Assembly (NCBI RefSeq): GCF_014696625.1
Contig: NZ_JACJQL010000011.1
Span: 1-64,000, forward strand
Length of the DNA stretch: 64,000 nt
Direction: 5' to 3'
Source of the DNA: Nostoc parmelioides FACHB-3921
Lineage (GTDB): Bacteria > Cyanobacteriota > Cyanobacteriia > Cyanobacteriales > Nostocaceae
The translations under genes and the position numbers were made by a program. Shown piece by piece: positions 52,137-61,958 of the stretch (position 1 is the stretch's first letter; every line of letters begins with the position of its first letter). The notes beneath the pieces were generated by a model that searched no databases, had not been told where the DNA came from, and saw only the letters and a program-made list of their open reading frames with translations.

Positions 52137-54149
52137 ATGGCTGTTGCAACCCAATCCCTCGAAGAACTTTCTATTAATGCGATTCGTTTCTTGGCTGTTG
52201 ATGCCATAGAAAAGGCAAAATCGGGACACCCCGGACTACCGATGGGCGCGGCTCCAATGGCTTTTGTGCTGTGGAACCGCTTTATGCGGTACAACCCGAA
52301 AAATCCCAAATGGTTTAACCGCGATCGCTTTGTTTTGTCTGCTGGTCATGGTTCCATGTTGCAGTATGCCCTGCTCTACCTGACAGGCTACGATAGCGTC
52401 AGCATCGAAGATATCAAGCAATTCCGCCAGTGGGAATCCAAAACCCCCGGACACCCAGAAAACTTCATGACCGCAGGGGTAGAAGTCACCACCGGGCCAC
52501 TAGGCCAAGGTATTGCCAATGGTGTTGGTTTAGCGATCGCAGAAGCTCACCTCGCAGCTAAGTTCAACAAACCTGATGCCAAAATTGTTGACCATTATAC
52601 CTATGTAATTTTAGGCGATGGTTGCAACATGGAAGGCGTTTCTGGTGAAGCAGCCTCTTTTGCTGGACACTTGGGATTAGGTAAACTGATCGCCCTGTAC
52701 GACGACAACCACATTTCCATCGATGGTTCTACAGATGTAGCCTTTACCGAAGATGTTTCCAAGCGTTTTGAATCCTATGGCTGGCACGTCATCCATGTTA
52801 AAGATGGCAACACCGATTTAGAAGCAATTCACAAAGCTATTGAAGAGGCAAAAGCTGTCACCGATAAGCCCACCATGATTAAGGTGACAACCATTATCGG
52901 TTACGGTTCCCCTAACAAATCTAATACTGCGGGGGTTCACGGTGCAGCATTGGGTGGAGACGAAGTAGCCTTAACTCGTCAAAATCTGGGTTGGCCACAC
53001 GACCCATTTGTTGTTCCCGAAGATGTCCTCAACTATACCCGTAAAGCAGTAGAGCGCGGTGCAGGCTACGAATCTGACTGGAACAAAACCTACGCAGATT
53101 ACAAAGCTAAATATCCCCAAGAAGCGGCTGAATTTGAGCGTTACTTAAGCGGCAAACTGGCTGATGGTTGGGATAAGGTACTACCATCCTACACCCCCGA
53201 AGATAAAGGACTTCCCACTCGTAAGCATTCAGAAACCTGCCTCAACAAGTTGGCGGCGGTTCTACCTGAACTCATTGGTGGTTCGGCTGACTTGACCCAT
53301 TCCAACCTCACCGAAATCAAGGGCAAAGGCGACTTCCAAAAAGGACAATACCAAAACCCCAACATCCACTTTGGTGTCCGGGAGCATGGTATGGGCGCAA
53401 TCTGTAACGGTATTGCCCTGCATGGTTCGGGATTAATTCCCTACGGCGCTACCTTCTTAATCTTCAGTGATTATATGCGCGCTCCCATCCGTTTATCTGC
53501 CCTGTCTCAAGCCGGTGCAATTTGGGTCATGACCCACGACTCTATCGGTCAAGGTGAAGACGGCCCCACCCACCAACCAATTGAAACTCTGGCCTCACTC
53601 CGTGCTATTCCTAACCTGACAGTAATTCGTCCCGCCGACGGTAATGAAACCTCCGGCGCTTACAAAGTAGCAATTGAGAGAGCTAAGAACAACGCTCCCA
53701 CTTTGTTGGCGTTTACTCGTCAAAATGTTCCCAACTTGGCAGGTACATCGATTGATAACGTAGCTAAGGGCGGATACATAGTTGTAGATACCGATGGCAC
53801 ACCAGATTTAATCCTGATTGGTACAGGTTCAGAATTGAGCCTCTGTGTCACCGCAGCCGAGAAACTCAAAGCTGAAGGCAAGAAAGTTCGTGTAGTCTCC
53901 TTGGCTGCTTGGGATTTGTTTGATGCACAAGATGCAGCTTACAAAGAATCAGTGCTACCAAAAGCTGTCACCAAGCGTTTAGCCGTAGAAGCGGCTAGCA
54001 GCTTCGGCTGGCACAAATATATTGGTAGTGAAGGTGATGCTGTAACTATCGATCGCTTCGGTGCTTCTGCTCCTGGCGGCGTTTGTTTGGAGAAATTTGG
54101 TTTTAGCGTTGATAATGTATTAGCTAAAGCTAAACAATTGTTGGGTTAA
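52137..54149 (+). CDS. tkt: Transketolase
   Basis: This 670-residue thiamine-diphosphate enzyme of the Calvin cycle and pentose phosphate pathway has the N-terminal substrate motif [16 protein letters not shown], the diphosphate-binding [20 protein letters not shown], the invariant Glu within [11 protein letters not shown], and the C-terminal [13 protein letters not shown]. There are no gaps against the family. The start at 52137 follows a moderately conserved AAGAGA. A strong terminator follows 32 bases after the stop. Confidence 0.97.
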   Translation: MAVATQSLEELSINAIRFLAVDAIEKAKSGHPGLPMGAAPMAFVLWNRFMRYNPKNPKWFNRDRFVLSAGHGSMLQYALLYLTGYDSVSIEDIKQFRQWESKTPGHPENFMTAGVEVTTGPLGQGIANGVGLAIAEAHLAAKFNKPDAKIVDHYTYVILGDGCNMEGVSGEAASFAGHLGLGKLIALYDDNHISIDGSTDVAFTEDVSKRFESYGWHVIHVKDGNTDLEAIHKAIEEAKAVTDKPTMIKVTTIIGYGSPNKSNTAGVHGAALGGDEVALTRQNLGWPHDPFVVPEDVLNYTRKAVERGAGYESDWNKTYADYKAKYPQEAAEFERYLSGKLADGWDKVLPSYTPEDKGLPTRKHSETCLNKLAAVLPELIGGSADLTHSNLTEIKGKGDFQKGQYQNPNIHFGVREHGMGAICNGIALHGSGLIPYGATFLIFSDYMRAPIRLSALSQAGAIWVMTHDSIGQGEDGPTHQPIETLASLRAIPNLTVIRPADGNETSGAYKVAIERAKNNAPTLLAFTRQNVPNLAGTSIDNVAKGGYIVVDTDGTPDLILIGTGSELSLCVTAAEKLKAEGKKVRVVSLAAWDLFDAQDAAYKESVLPKAVTKRLAVEAASSFGWHKYIGSEGDAVTIDRFGASAPGGVCLEKFGFSVDNVLAKAKQLLG

Positions 54150-54181
54150 TAGCAACAGAATATTCTCTTACATTAATCATT

Positions 54182-54209
54182 GGGTAGGCATGATGCCTAC
54201 CCTTTTTTT
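54182..54209 (+). terminator. Terminator of tkt
   Basis: Perfect 10-bp arms (54182-54191 and 54193-54202) with a one-base loop are followed by seven T. Confidence 0.92.
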
Positions 54210-54561
54210 ATGGTGCTGTGCGTGTCAGTTGCCAGTTTTTAGTTTAGGAATATTGATCATCAAGATAGTTGCTAACAATGCCAAAATATTGGCATAAAAG
54301 TGCAAAATCATGATTAATGATAATTTATAATATGTGTTTGGGTGCTGTAGCGATAAAGATAATCAACTTCATGAAAAATTCACATATTAGAATTTTTCAT
54401 CTTTCCGCATATATACAACTCCTATTGGATTTTTACTGGCGTAGTCTGTGTTGACGCTGAAAAATTCCAAATAGACGAGACTTTTTTTGTTCCCTATTTA
54501 TGCAAGTAATTTCAAACAGAAAAGCGGAATAGCATAACATTTACTTAATTAGGCTCAACAG
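54210..54561. other. Intergenic region upstream of the CsgG-family gene
   Basis: About 350 AT-rich bases. A small stem ATGCCAA/TTGGCAT occurs around 54278-54296, and GATTAATGATAAT-like sequence near 54311 loosely resembles a Fur box. No gene is seen. Confidence 0.5.
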
Positions 54562-55584
54562 ATGAATCAAAGCAAATTATGTCAAAATAAGCCTATAATT
54601 TTGGGCTTATGTTTACCTGCGATCGCTGCATATTTCACCCTAAATACAGGAACCTTTTCTCTACAATCAGCTAATGCCAAAGAAACACAATCTTTCCAAC
54701 TAGCACAACAAAGCAGTTCCCCATCAGAAAAAGTCAGAATTGCCGTTCTTGATTTTGATTTTAGTAGCGTCAGTAATCCCAGTTACTTATCACTTTTTCC
54801 CGCAGGTAGTAAGGGTGTCAGTGACATCCTCGTCAATCGGTTAGTGAAAAGCGGTAATTTTGTTGTCGTAGAACGTAGCCAATTAGAAGCTATTTTAAAA
54901 GAACAAGATTTAGGTGATTCTGGACGAGTTGATGCTAGTACAGCAGCAAAAATTGGCCGCATTTTAGGCGTTGAGGCGGTTGTCATCGGCTCAGTGACTC
55001 AATTTGACGTTCAACAACGGCGCTCTGGAGGTGGCTTTTTAGGATTTGGTGCAGCGAGTACCGATACGGATGCTTTGGTCAAGTTGAATATTCGTGTAGT
55101 CAATACAACTACAGCCGAAATATTATTTGTCGCTGAAGGTAATGGGAATGAGAGCCAGTCCGATACTCAAGTCAGTGTATTGGGTATTGGTGGAGGTTCC
55201 TCTACCAGCAACGAAGGCAAATTACTCACCAAAGCCACGGAAAAAGCGATCGATCAAGTCATCACTGAATTGAATACAAAATCCACCAATTTAGCCGCTT
55301 TACCAAAAGCCTTACCCAGTGTTAACGCCACTGTAGCCGATGTCACAGGAAATACTGTGATTTTAAACAAAGGTAAATCAGACGGTTATCGAGTCGGGAT
55401 GAAACTTTCCATTGAGCGAGTGACAAAACAAGTGAAAGACCCGACCACAGGTAAAGTTATCCGCAGTGTTACTCAACCATTAGGCATGATTCAACTAGTT
55501 GACGTGGATGCTACATCTAGCGTTGGGAAAATCACCACTGGCGGTAAATTCAAAGTAGGCGATATTGCTAAACCTGCACAATAG
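54562..55584 (+). CDS. CsgG/HfaB-family outer-membrane protein
   Basis: This 340-residue protein has a signal peptide (LGLCLPAIAAYFTL, ending near SANA-KE) and then the CsgG domain (VRIAVLDFDFSSVSN; GNFVVVERSQLEAILKEQ; KIGRILGVEAVVIGSVTQF). A C-terminal FlgT-like beta module contains GNTVILNKGKSDGYRVGMKL. No lipobox Cys is visible, unlike CsgG. The family forms secretion pores or assembly factors. It is convergent with a large RTX protein gene, a possible export substrate. Confidence 0.85.
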   Translation: MNQSKLCQNKPIILGLCLPAIAAYFTLNTGTFSLQSANAKETQSFQLAQQSSSPSEKVRIAVLDFDFSSVSNPSYLSLFPAGSKGVSDILVNRLVKSGNFVVVERSQLEAILKEQDLGDSGRVDASTAAKIGRILGVEAVVIGSVTQFDVQQRRSGGGFLGFGAASTDTDALVKLNIRVVNTTTAEILFVAEGNGNESQSDTQVSVLGIGGGSSTSNEGKLLTKATEKAIDQVITELNTKSTNLAALPKALPSVNATVADVTGNTVILNKGKSDGYRVGMKLSIERVTKQVKDPTTGKVIRSVTQPLGMIQLVDVDATSSVGKITTGGKFKVGDIAKPAQ

Positions 55585-55632
55585 AATCTTACTTGGATGA
55601 TGGGAGCGATCGCCTTTTCTTAATGAAAAACA

Positions 55633-55665
55633 AGATACCCGACTTTTTTGAAAAGTCGGGTATCT
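55633..55665. terminator. Terminator-like hairpin between convergent genes
   Basis: Perfect 15-bp arms with a three-base loop (AGATACCCGACTTTT on the left) lie between the CsgG-family gene and the RTX gene. It belongs to the ACCCGAC hairpin family and could terminate both. Confidence 0.85.
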
Positions 55666-55672
55666 ATGATGG

Positions 55673-58600
55673 CTAGGCAATTAAACTAAAATCGCTGCTA
55701 CTTAAAGTAATATCAGGATTACCTAAACGAGCAAACTCAAACACTGTACCCGTACCCAAAACATTACCGTCTCGATTGTAGAATAAGCTACCACTACCTT
55801 GGCTATAGACAATCCGCGCACTACTAGCGTTAACAAATTCATCATCACTGACAACGGCAAAATCAGTTAAAGCCTGTCCTGCGCTATTAGTAACAGCATT
55901 AAATGTAGCTTTACTCAACACAATTTGGTCTTGTCCCACATCAAACTGGCTAATGTAATCAACCCCTAAGCTGGAACTAAAAACACCACTACTTTGGAAT
56001 AGATATTTATCCTGACCCGTGCCACCAGTCAAAATATCATCCCCCAATCCACCCCAGAGGGTATCATTTCCAGCTAATCCTTGCAGTTGGTCGTTTCCGT
56101 TACCACCACTTAGGATATTATTTAAAGCATTACCAGTGAGCCTGTCATTACCTGTACCACCTGTAGCATTTTCGATGACGTTATTAGCAGAGAGAATCAG
56201 TTTGAGGTTGCTATTCACTGTTTGTGATGTATTCACGCCCAGATTCACCCTGACAGTAGCCGTACTACCACTGAAGTCAATAGTATCAATACCACCTGTA
56301 GCGGTTTCTGTAATCGTGTCCGTTCCCAAGGCAGCATTAGCTACAAAGGCATAAGTATCATTTCCCGCGCCACCAGAAAGAATATTATTGCCACTATTAC
56401 CTGTGAGGATATTATTTCCCGCATTACCTGTACCGTTAATTGCTGCTGTTCCTGTGAGGGTGAGGTTTTCCACATTGGTTGTCAAAGTGGTAGTCACAGA
56501 AGCACTGAGGGTATCGGTAATAGTTGTGGTAACAGTATTGGTTGTCCCAAGAGTAGCATTGGTGGGAGAAGTCAGCCTGAGTGTAAAGGTTTCATTTGCC
56601 TCATTAACTGAATCATTGAGAATAGGGATATTGATGACTTTACTGGTTTCCCCTGGATTGAAAGTCAGAGTTCCTGTTGTGCTTGTATAGTCCGAACCTG
56701 CTGTAGCTGTACCATTAGCGGTGGCATATTGGACGGTGATAATTTGACTGCTGGCTTGGGAAAGAGTAACGGTATATGTAACGTTTTGAGGACTGCTATT
56801 ACCTTCGACTATGGTTTGGCTACCACTGAGATTGATAGTAATGCCAGTAGGTGAGGTATCATCATTAGTAATGGTTCCAGTGACGGCTGTTGTTGTACCG
56901 ACTGTATAACCTGTGCCGCTTGCTAAAGTTAAAGCAACGGTTTCGTTACTTTCGACGGTGGTGTCTGCGGTGGGATTAATCGTTAAGATGGCTGTACTCG
57001 CACCCGCAGCAAAGGTAATTGTACCTGTGGTAGCAGTGAAACTAGCAGCACCAGTTTGAGCGTAGTCGGTGTTGAGGGTAGCTGTCCCAGCAACGTTATA
57101 GTTAACAGTTAAAGCGTTGGTTGTGCTGCCAGTGCGGGTAAAGGTATAGATTAGATTGGGGGTTCCGTCTTCGGTAACGCTAGCGGGAGATACAGCTAGG
57201 GTGATAGTTGGTGAGGTATTACCAATGGTTATAGTTTGATCTGAAAATTGTATTTGTTCAACTTCACGTAATGTATCTACGCCATCACGATTAGCCACTG
57301 TATCGGTAACTGTAAAAACACCCCCACTACTAGTTACTTGATATTGAGAACGAGTACCTAAATAAACAGCGATATCATTACCAGCCCCACCGTAGAATGT
57401 ATCATTACCAGCACCACCCTCAAAACGGTCGTCACCCTGTTCACCAAACAAGACATCATTACCATTAAATCCTCTGAGGGTATCATTACCTAAACCACCG
57501 AATAACTGATCTGCGAAGTTAGTACCCTCGATAGTTTCGTTGTTGTTAACAGTGTTAGTGTTGAAGATGAAATCACTAGCTTGTAGTAGGTTGGGATTAA
57601 TGTTATTGAGTTTGATTTGTGATTGAGAACCATTGAAGAAGGTAGTAATTAAGGCATTATTCTGACCATCATTACTAATGAGTGTTTGCAATGTAGCCCA
57701 ATCACTAATATTGAGGCTTCTGACATCTATTTTGTCTTGTCCTTGGACAAAATCTATGACTACATCATTGTCTTGCTGCTGTTCCAAGTTAAAGACATCG
57801 TTACCAGCACCACCATAGAAAGTATCATCACCTCGACCACCTTCAAAACGGTCATCACCTTGTTCACCAAACAAGACATCATTACCATTAAATCCTCTGA
57901 GGGTATCATTACCTAAACCACCGAATAACTGATCTGCAAAGTTGGTACCCTCAATAGTTTGATTGAGGTTAACGGTGTTGAAGATGAAATCACTAGCTTG
58001 GAGTAGGTTCGGATTGATATTCAGTAGTTTGATTTGTGACTGAGAACCACTAGAAAAAGTAGTAATTAAGGCATTGTCTTGACCATCATTACTAATGAGT
58101 AATTGCAGGGTAGCCCAATCATTAATATTCAGGTTTCTGACATCTATTTTGTCTTGTCCACGCACAAAATCTGTAACTACATCATTGTCTTGCAACTGTT
58201 CCAAGTTAAAGACATCGTTACCAGCACCACCATAGAAAGTATCATCACCTCGACCACCTTCAAAACGGTCATCACCTTGTTCACCAAACAAGACATCATT
58301 ACCATTAAATCCTCTGAGGGTATCATTACCTAAACCACCGAATAACTGATCTGCAAAGTTGGTACCCTCAATAGTTTGATTGAGGTTAACGGTGTTGAAG
58401 ATAAAATCACTAGCTTGGAGTAGGTTCGGATTGATATTCAGTAGTTTGATTTGTGACTGAGAACCACTAGAAAAAGTAGTAATTAAGGCATTGTCTTGAC
58501 CATCATTACTAATGAGTAATTGCAGGGTAGCCCAATCATTAATATTCAGGTTTCTGACGTCTATTTTGTCTTGTCCACGCACAAAATCTGTAACTACATC

Positions 58601-58795
58601 ATTGTCTTGCAACTGTTCAAAGTTAAAGACATCGTTACCAGCACCGCCGGTTAAAGTATCATCACCCCGACCACCTTCCAAACGGTCATTTCCACCTAGC
58701 CCAGAAAGTGTATCATTACCATTGAAGCCTTGAATAATATCGTCGCCAGAAGTGCCGCTTAAATTATCGTTGCCGTTTGTTCCTGTAGTAGCCAT
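55673..58795 (-). CDS. Large RTX/Calx-beta calcium-binding protein
   Basis: The product is about 1040 residues. The N-terminal part has hemolysin-type GGxGxDxL calcium nonapeptides (for example GGNDRLEGGRGDDTLTGGAG) arranged in a 139-residue (417-bp) unit repeated three times. Two Calx-beta-like domains follow (TEDGTPNLIYTFTRTGSTTN and VEGNSSPQNVTYTVTLSQA), then more RTX repeats and a C-terminal FNAVTNSAGQALTDFAVVSD segment typical of cyanobacterial RTX proteins. No signal peptide is visible, consistent with type I secretion. The ATG at 58795 has AGGA upstream; an earlier ATG at 58852 is less likely. It is probably a surface or extracellular protein. Confidence 0.88.
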   Translation of the reverse strand: MATTGTNGNDNLSGTSGDDIIQGFNGNDTLSGLGGNDRLEGGRGDDTLTGGAGNDVFNFEQLQDNDVVTDFVRGQDKIDVRNLNINDWATLQLLISNDGQDNALITTFSSGSQSQIKLLNINPNLLQASDFIFNTVNLNQTIEGTNFADQLFGGLGNDTLRGFNGNDVLFGEQGDDRFEGGRGDDTFYGGAGNDVFNLEQLQDNDVVTDFVRGQDKIDVRNLNINDWATLQLLISNDGQDNALITTFSSGSQSQIKLLNINPNLLQASDFIFNTVNLNQTIEGTNFADQLFGGLGNDTLRGFNGNDVLFGEQGDDRFEGGRGDDTFYGGAGNDVFNLEQQQDNDVVIDFVQGQDKIDVRSLNISDWATLQTLISNDGQNNALITTFFNGSQSQIKLNNINPNLLQASDFIFNTNTVNNNETIEGTNFADQLFGGLGNDTLRGFNGNDVLFGEQGDDRFEGGAGNDTFYGGAGNDIAVYLGTRSQYQVTSSGGVFTVTDTVANRDGVDTLREVEQIQFSDQTITIGNTSPTITLAVSPASVTEDGTPNLIYTFTRTGSTTNALTVNYNVAGTATLNTDYAQTGAASFTATTGTITFAAGASTAILTINPTADTTVESNETVALTLASGTGYTVGTTTAVTGTITNDDTSPTGITINLSGSQTIVEGNSSPQNVTYTVTLSQASSQIITVQYATANGTATAGSDYTSTTGTLTFNPGETSKVINIPILNDSVNEANETFTLRLTSPTNATLGTTNTVTTTITDTLSASVTTTLTTNVENLTLTGTAAINGTGNAGNNILTGNSGNNILSGGAGNDTYAFVANAALGTDTITETATGGIDTIDFSGSTATVRVNLGVNTSQTVNSNLKLILSANNVIENATGGTGNDRLTGNALNNILSGGNGNDQLQGLAGNDTLWGGLGDDILTGGTGQDKYLFQSSGVFSSSLGVDYISQFDVGQDQIVLSKATFNAVTNSAGQALTDFAVVSDDEFVNASSARIVYSQGSGSLFYNRDGNVLGTGTVFEFARLGNPDITLSSSDFSLIA
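57370..58640 (-). repeat. 417-bp tandem coding repeats of the RTX gene
   Basis: The phrase GACATCGTTACCAGCACC recurs at intervals of exactly 417 bases (57794, 58211 and 58628). The first two complete units are nearly identical at DNA level and the third differs more. The unit encodes an RTX module plus a 90-residue linker. Confidence 0.92.
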
Positions 58796-59329
58796 ATTTG
58801 TACTGTCCTGTTTTGGGTTGGAAAATCGTGCGAATGCGTAGAGACTTTGCAATGCAAAGCCTTAAAAATCTTGGTTAATTAGTTTTACCGGTAAATTCTC
58901 GCATCTTTTTCCTATTGTGGCAAGACAAATGTATCCAGCAATCATACATAAGTTACGAACCAAAAAAAGATACCGGACTTCTTGAAGAAGTCCGGTATCT
59001 GAGCCTCTGGATATTTACGTGTTTTCTTAATGCCTAATTTTTAAATCTATATGTCGATATCGCAGGCGATCGCACCCACAATTTTTCTGTTAAACATAAA
59101 ATATTTAGGCATATTTAGCACCAGGTAGCTCCTCCTTGCAGGGGAGAGGTACTCTACGAGAAGCGTTCCGCGCTATGGAGAGGGGTTTTAAGAATAAGTC
59201 GCACATCGCGTTAACTTATTGCCTGTATATTGCACGATGTTTAGTACACTAGATTACTAACAAGCCTTCAAGCCTTCCTAACGCGGCGGAAGCATGGAAA
59301 CAAGTAGGCAACTTGGTTAGATAAAAGTT
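58796..59329. other. Divergent intergenic region with hairpin repeat
   Basis: About 530 bases separate the divergent RTX gene and lysC. A perfect 16-bp stem with a one-base spacer lies at 58968-59000, and the fragment TCTACGAGAAGCGTTCCGCG near 59153 resembles another Nostoc interspersed repeat. No gene is seen. Confidence 0.65.
58968..59000. repeat. Hairpin repeat in a divergent promoter region
   Basis: Perfect 16-bp arms (58968-58983 and 58985-59000), AGATACCGGACTTCTT on the left. Neither flanking gene ends here, so it is not a simple terminator. It belongs to the same family as the hairpins at 5183, 39606 and 55633. Confidence 0.9.
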
Positions 59330-61144
59330 ATGGCGCTTATAGTTCAAAAGTTCGGTGGTTCATCTGTCGGTTCAGTAGAACGTATTCAAGCAGTGGCACA
59401 GCGTGTCTACAAAACAGTGAAAGCAGGAAATTCACTGGTTGTAGTGGTTTCTGCAATGGGCAAAACCACCGATGGACTCGTCAAACTAGCTAATGAAATT
59501 TCTCGCAACCCTAATCGTCGGGAAATGGATATGTTACTCTCCACAGGGGAACAAGTCACCATTGCCCTACTCAGTATGGCATTGCAAGAACTTGGACAAC
59601 CAGCGATTTCCATGACCGGCGCTCAAGTAGGCATTGTGACGGAAGCCGAACATACCCGCGCCAGAATTTTACACATCGAAACTGAACGAGTAGAAGGCCA
59701 TATTAAGGAAGGTAAAGTAGTTGTAGTCGCTGGTTTTCAAGGTATATCTAGCAATGGCTCACTAGAAATCACCACTTTGGGACGTGGTGGTTCCGATACA
59801 TCAGCAGTGGCTTTGGCAGCAGCATTACAGGCGGATTTTTGTGAAATTTATACAGATGTACCAGGGATTTTAACTACAGACCCCCGCATAGTACCTGAAG
59901 CCCAGTTAATGGGTGAAATCACCTGTAATGAAATGCTGGAGTTGGCAAGTTTAGGGGCAAAAGTGTTACATCCCCGTGCGGTGGAAATTGCCCGTAACTA
60001 TGGTATGCCTCTGGTGGTCAAGTCTAGCTGGACAGATGACCCTGGTACATGGGTAACTACACCAAAACCCCAAGGGCGATCGCTCATCAATTTAGAACTA
60101 GCCCGGCCAGTGGATGATGTAGAACTTGATACAGACCAAGCTAAAGTCGCTCTGTTACGCGTACCCGATAAACCAGGAGTAGCAGCAAAATTATTTGGGG
60201 AAATTTCCCGTCAAAAAGTAGACGTAGATTTAATTATTCAATCAATCCATGAAGGGAACAGTAACGACATCGCCTTTACTGTCACCACACCTATATTAAA
60301 ACGAGCAGAAGCCGTAGCCGCCGCGATCGCCCCGTCCCTCCGCAGTCCATCTCATCCCAAATCAGACGAAGCTGAGGTGATGGTAGAACAAAACATTGCC
60401 AAAGTCAGTATTGCTGGTGCAGGGATGATTGGTCGTCCTGGGGTAGCCGCCAAAATGTTCGCCACCTTAGCCGAAGCCGGCGTAAATATTCAAATGATTT
60501 CCACCAGCGAAGTCAAAGTTAGTTGTGTTATTGATGCCCAAGACGGCGATCGCGCTATTATCGCCCTCCGTAAAGCCTTTGAAATTGAAACTCCCCTCCA
60601 CTCCCCCACCCCCCCTTCCCTCTCCACTCACAACTCCCCTCCCGTTCGCGGTGTCGCCTTAGACTTAAACCAAGCCCGTCTGGCGATTCGTCAAGTCCCA
60701 GACCGTCCAGGGATGGCGGCGCAACTGTTTGGTATTCTCGCCCAGCACAATATCAGCGTAGACATGATCATTCAGTCTCAACGTTGTCGCATTGTTGATG
60801 GTGTTCCCCGCCGGGATATTGCTTTTACAGTCCCCCGCATGGATGGGGAAACTGCCCAAAAATTGCTCTGTCAAGTAGCCCCAGAGTTGGGTTGGGGTGA
60901 TGTGGTTTTGGATAGTGCGATCGCTAAAGTTAGTATTGTCGGTGCGGGGATGGTAGGTCAACCAGGTGTAGCCGCCAAAATGTTTGAAGCATTAGCTAAA
61001 CACCAAATCAACATTCAAATGATTGCCACTTCCGAAATTAAAATTAGCTGTGTTGTCTCTCAAGAACAAGGTGTACAAGCTTTGCAAGTCATTCACACTG
61101 CTTTTGAGTTAGCAGGTACCGAGAAATTTGTTGTACCTGCGTAG
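59330..61144 (+). CDS. lysC: Aspartate kinase with four ACT domains
   Basis: This 604-residue enzyme performs the first step of Lys/Thr/Met synthesis. The kinase domain begins KFGGSSVGSVERIQAVAQRV and includes GFQGISSNGSLEITTLGRGGSDT-type stretches (core TTLGRGGSDTSAVALAAAL). About residues 265-600 hold four ACT modules in two pairs, each pair ending with VKVSIAGAGMIGRPGVAA-like sequence. This tandem arrangement is usual for cyanobacterial AK. A Pro/Ser-rich, C-rich DNA stretch (60594-60645) is inserted between the two ACT pairs. Start at ATG 59330. Confidence 0.96.
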   Translation: MALIVQKFGGSSVGSVERIQAVAQRVYKTVKAGNSLVVVVSAMGKTTDGLVKLANEISRNPNRREMDMLLSTGEQVTIALLSMALQELGQPAISMTGAQVGIVTEAEHTRARILHIETERVEGHIKEGKVVVVAGFQGISSNGSLEITTLGRGGSDTSAVALAAALQADFCEIYTDVPGILTTDPRIVPEAQLMGEITCNEMLELASLGAKVLHPRAVEIARNYGMPLVVKSSWTDDPGTWVTTPKPQGRSLINLELARPVDDVELDTDQAKVALLRVPDKPGVAAKLFGEISRQKVDVDLIIQSIHEGNSNDIAFTVTTPILKRAEAVAAAIAPSLRSPSHPKSDEAEVMVEQNIAKVSIAGAGMIGRPGVAAKMFATLAEAGVNIQMISTSEVKVSCVIDAQDGDRAIIALRKAFEIETPLHSPTPPSLSTHNSPPVRGVALDLNQARLAIRQVPDRPGMAAQLFGILAQHNISVDMIIQSQRCRIVDGVPRRDIAFTVPRMDGETAQKLLCQVAPELGWGDVVLDSAIAKVSIVGAGMVGQPGVAAKMFEALAKHQINIQMIATSEIKISCVVSQEQGVQALQVIHTAFELAGTEKFVVPA

Positions 61145-61209
61145 TTGCTGAGTTTGGGCTAATTTAACTCATGATTTTAACGATAGAAAGGTTGATTTAT
61201 AGTTAAACT

Positions 61210-61626
61210 ATGCCCAAGCTAGACATCATCCACAACTCGGTAAAAAATGCACTAATCAACGATGGCTGGTCGATTACAGATGACCCCTACATCATTCAGT
61301 ATCGAAGAACCGTGTTGTATGCTGATCTTGGTGCTGAATATCCAATTGGAGCTGAACGATCTGGGCAAAAGCTGGTTGTGGAAGTAAAAAGCTTTATTGG
61401 CGCATCAAAGATACAGGATTTGAAAGAGGCACTTGGTCAGTACGATATCTACCGCTATCTTCTAGAGGAAACAGCACCAGACCGTAAGTTGTATATCGCT
61501 ATCAGTACAGTTGCATACAACTCCTTCTTTATTCAGGACGTAACTCAACTTATTCTCAATAAACATCAACTTCCAATTATTGTTGTAAATTTAGAGACAG
61601 AGGAGATTACACAATGGATAAATTAA
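61210..61626 (+). CDS. xisH: XisH family protein
   Basis: This 138-residue protein matches XisH, the fdxN-element excision controlling factor of Anabaena: PKLDIIHNSVKNALINDGW at the N-terminus and QKLVVEVKSFIGASKIQDL in the middle. The Asp, Glu, Lys pattern in YADLGAEYP and VEVKSF fits a PD-(D/E)XK-like nuclease fold. No nif genes or excision element are visible here. Copies unrelated to fdxN are frequent in Nostoc. It overlaps xisI by 13 bases. Confidence 0.93.
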   Translation: MPKLDIIHNSVKNALINDGWSITDDPYIIQYRRTVLYADLGAEYPIGAERSGQKLVVEVKSFIGASKIQDLKEALGQYDIYRYLLEETAPDRKLYIAISTVAYNSFFIQDVTQLILNKHQLPIIVVNLETEEITQWIN

Positions 61627-61958
61627 CCGATTATCCTAAATTAATTCAGCGCATTTTGTCTGAATATATAGAACTGAGTAACCGCCATTCAAATCCAGAT
61701 ATTGAGACATTTTTGATTGTGGATGAATCTAAAGCTCAATATATTTGGATGAATCTCGGCTGGCAAAATGGCGAGCGTGTTACTGGTATGACGGTCTATG
61801 TGCGGATTCGTGATGGTAAGTTTTGGATCGAAGAAGATTGGACTGAAGATGGGATCGCAACTGATCTAGTTCGTTTAGGTGTTCCTAAAGAAGACATTGT
61901 GCTAGCATTCCATGAGCCTAGTATGAGAAAGTATACAGATTTTGCTGTAGTTTCATGA
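61614..61958 (+). CDS. xisI: XisI family protein
   Basis: This 114-residue partner of XisH has the family start MDKLTDYPKLIQRILSEYIE and the core FWIEEDWTEDGIATDLVRLG and VPKEDIVLAFHEPSMRKYT. XisI and XisH are almost always adjacent and together influence site-specific excision; their general biochemical role is unknown. The overlap with xisH implies translational coupling. Confidence 0.93.
   Translation: MDKLTDYPKLIQRILSEYIELSNRHSNPDIETFLIVDESKAQYIWMNLGWQNGERVTGMTVYVRIRDGKFWIEEDWTEDGIATDLVRLGVPKEDIVLAFHEPSMRKYTDFAVVS

Noticed and set aside
57686..58733. Three plus-strand frames of similar sequence opposite the RTX gene
   Set aside because: They are shadows of the 417-bp coding repeats on the minus strand.
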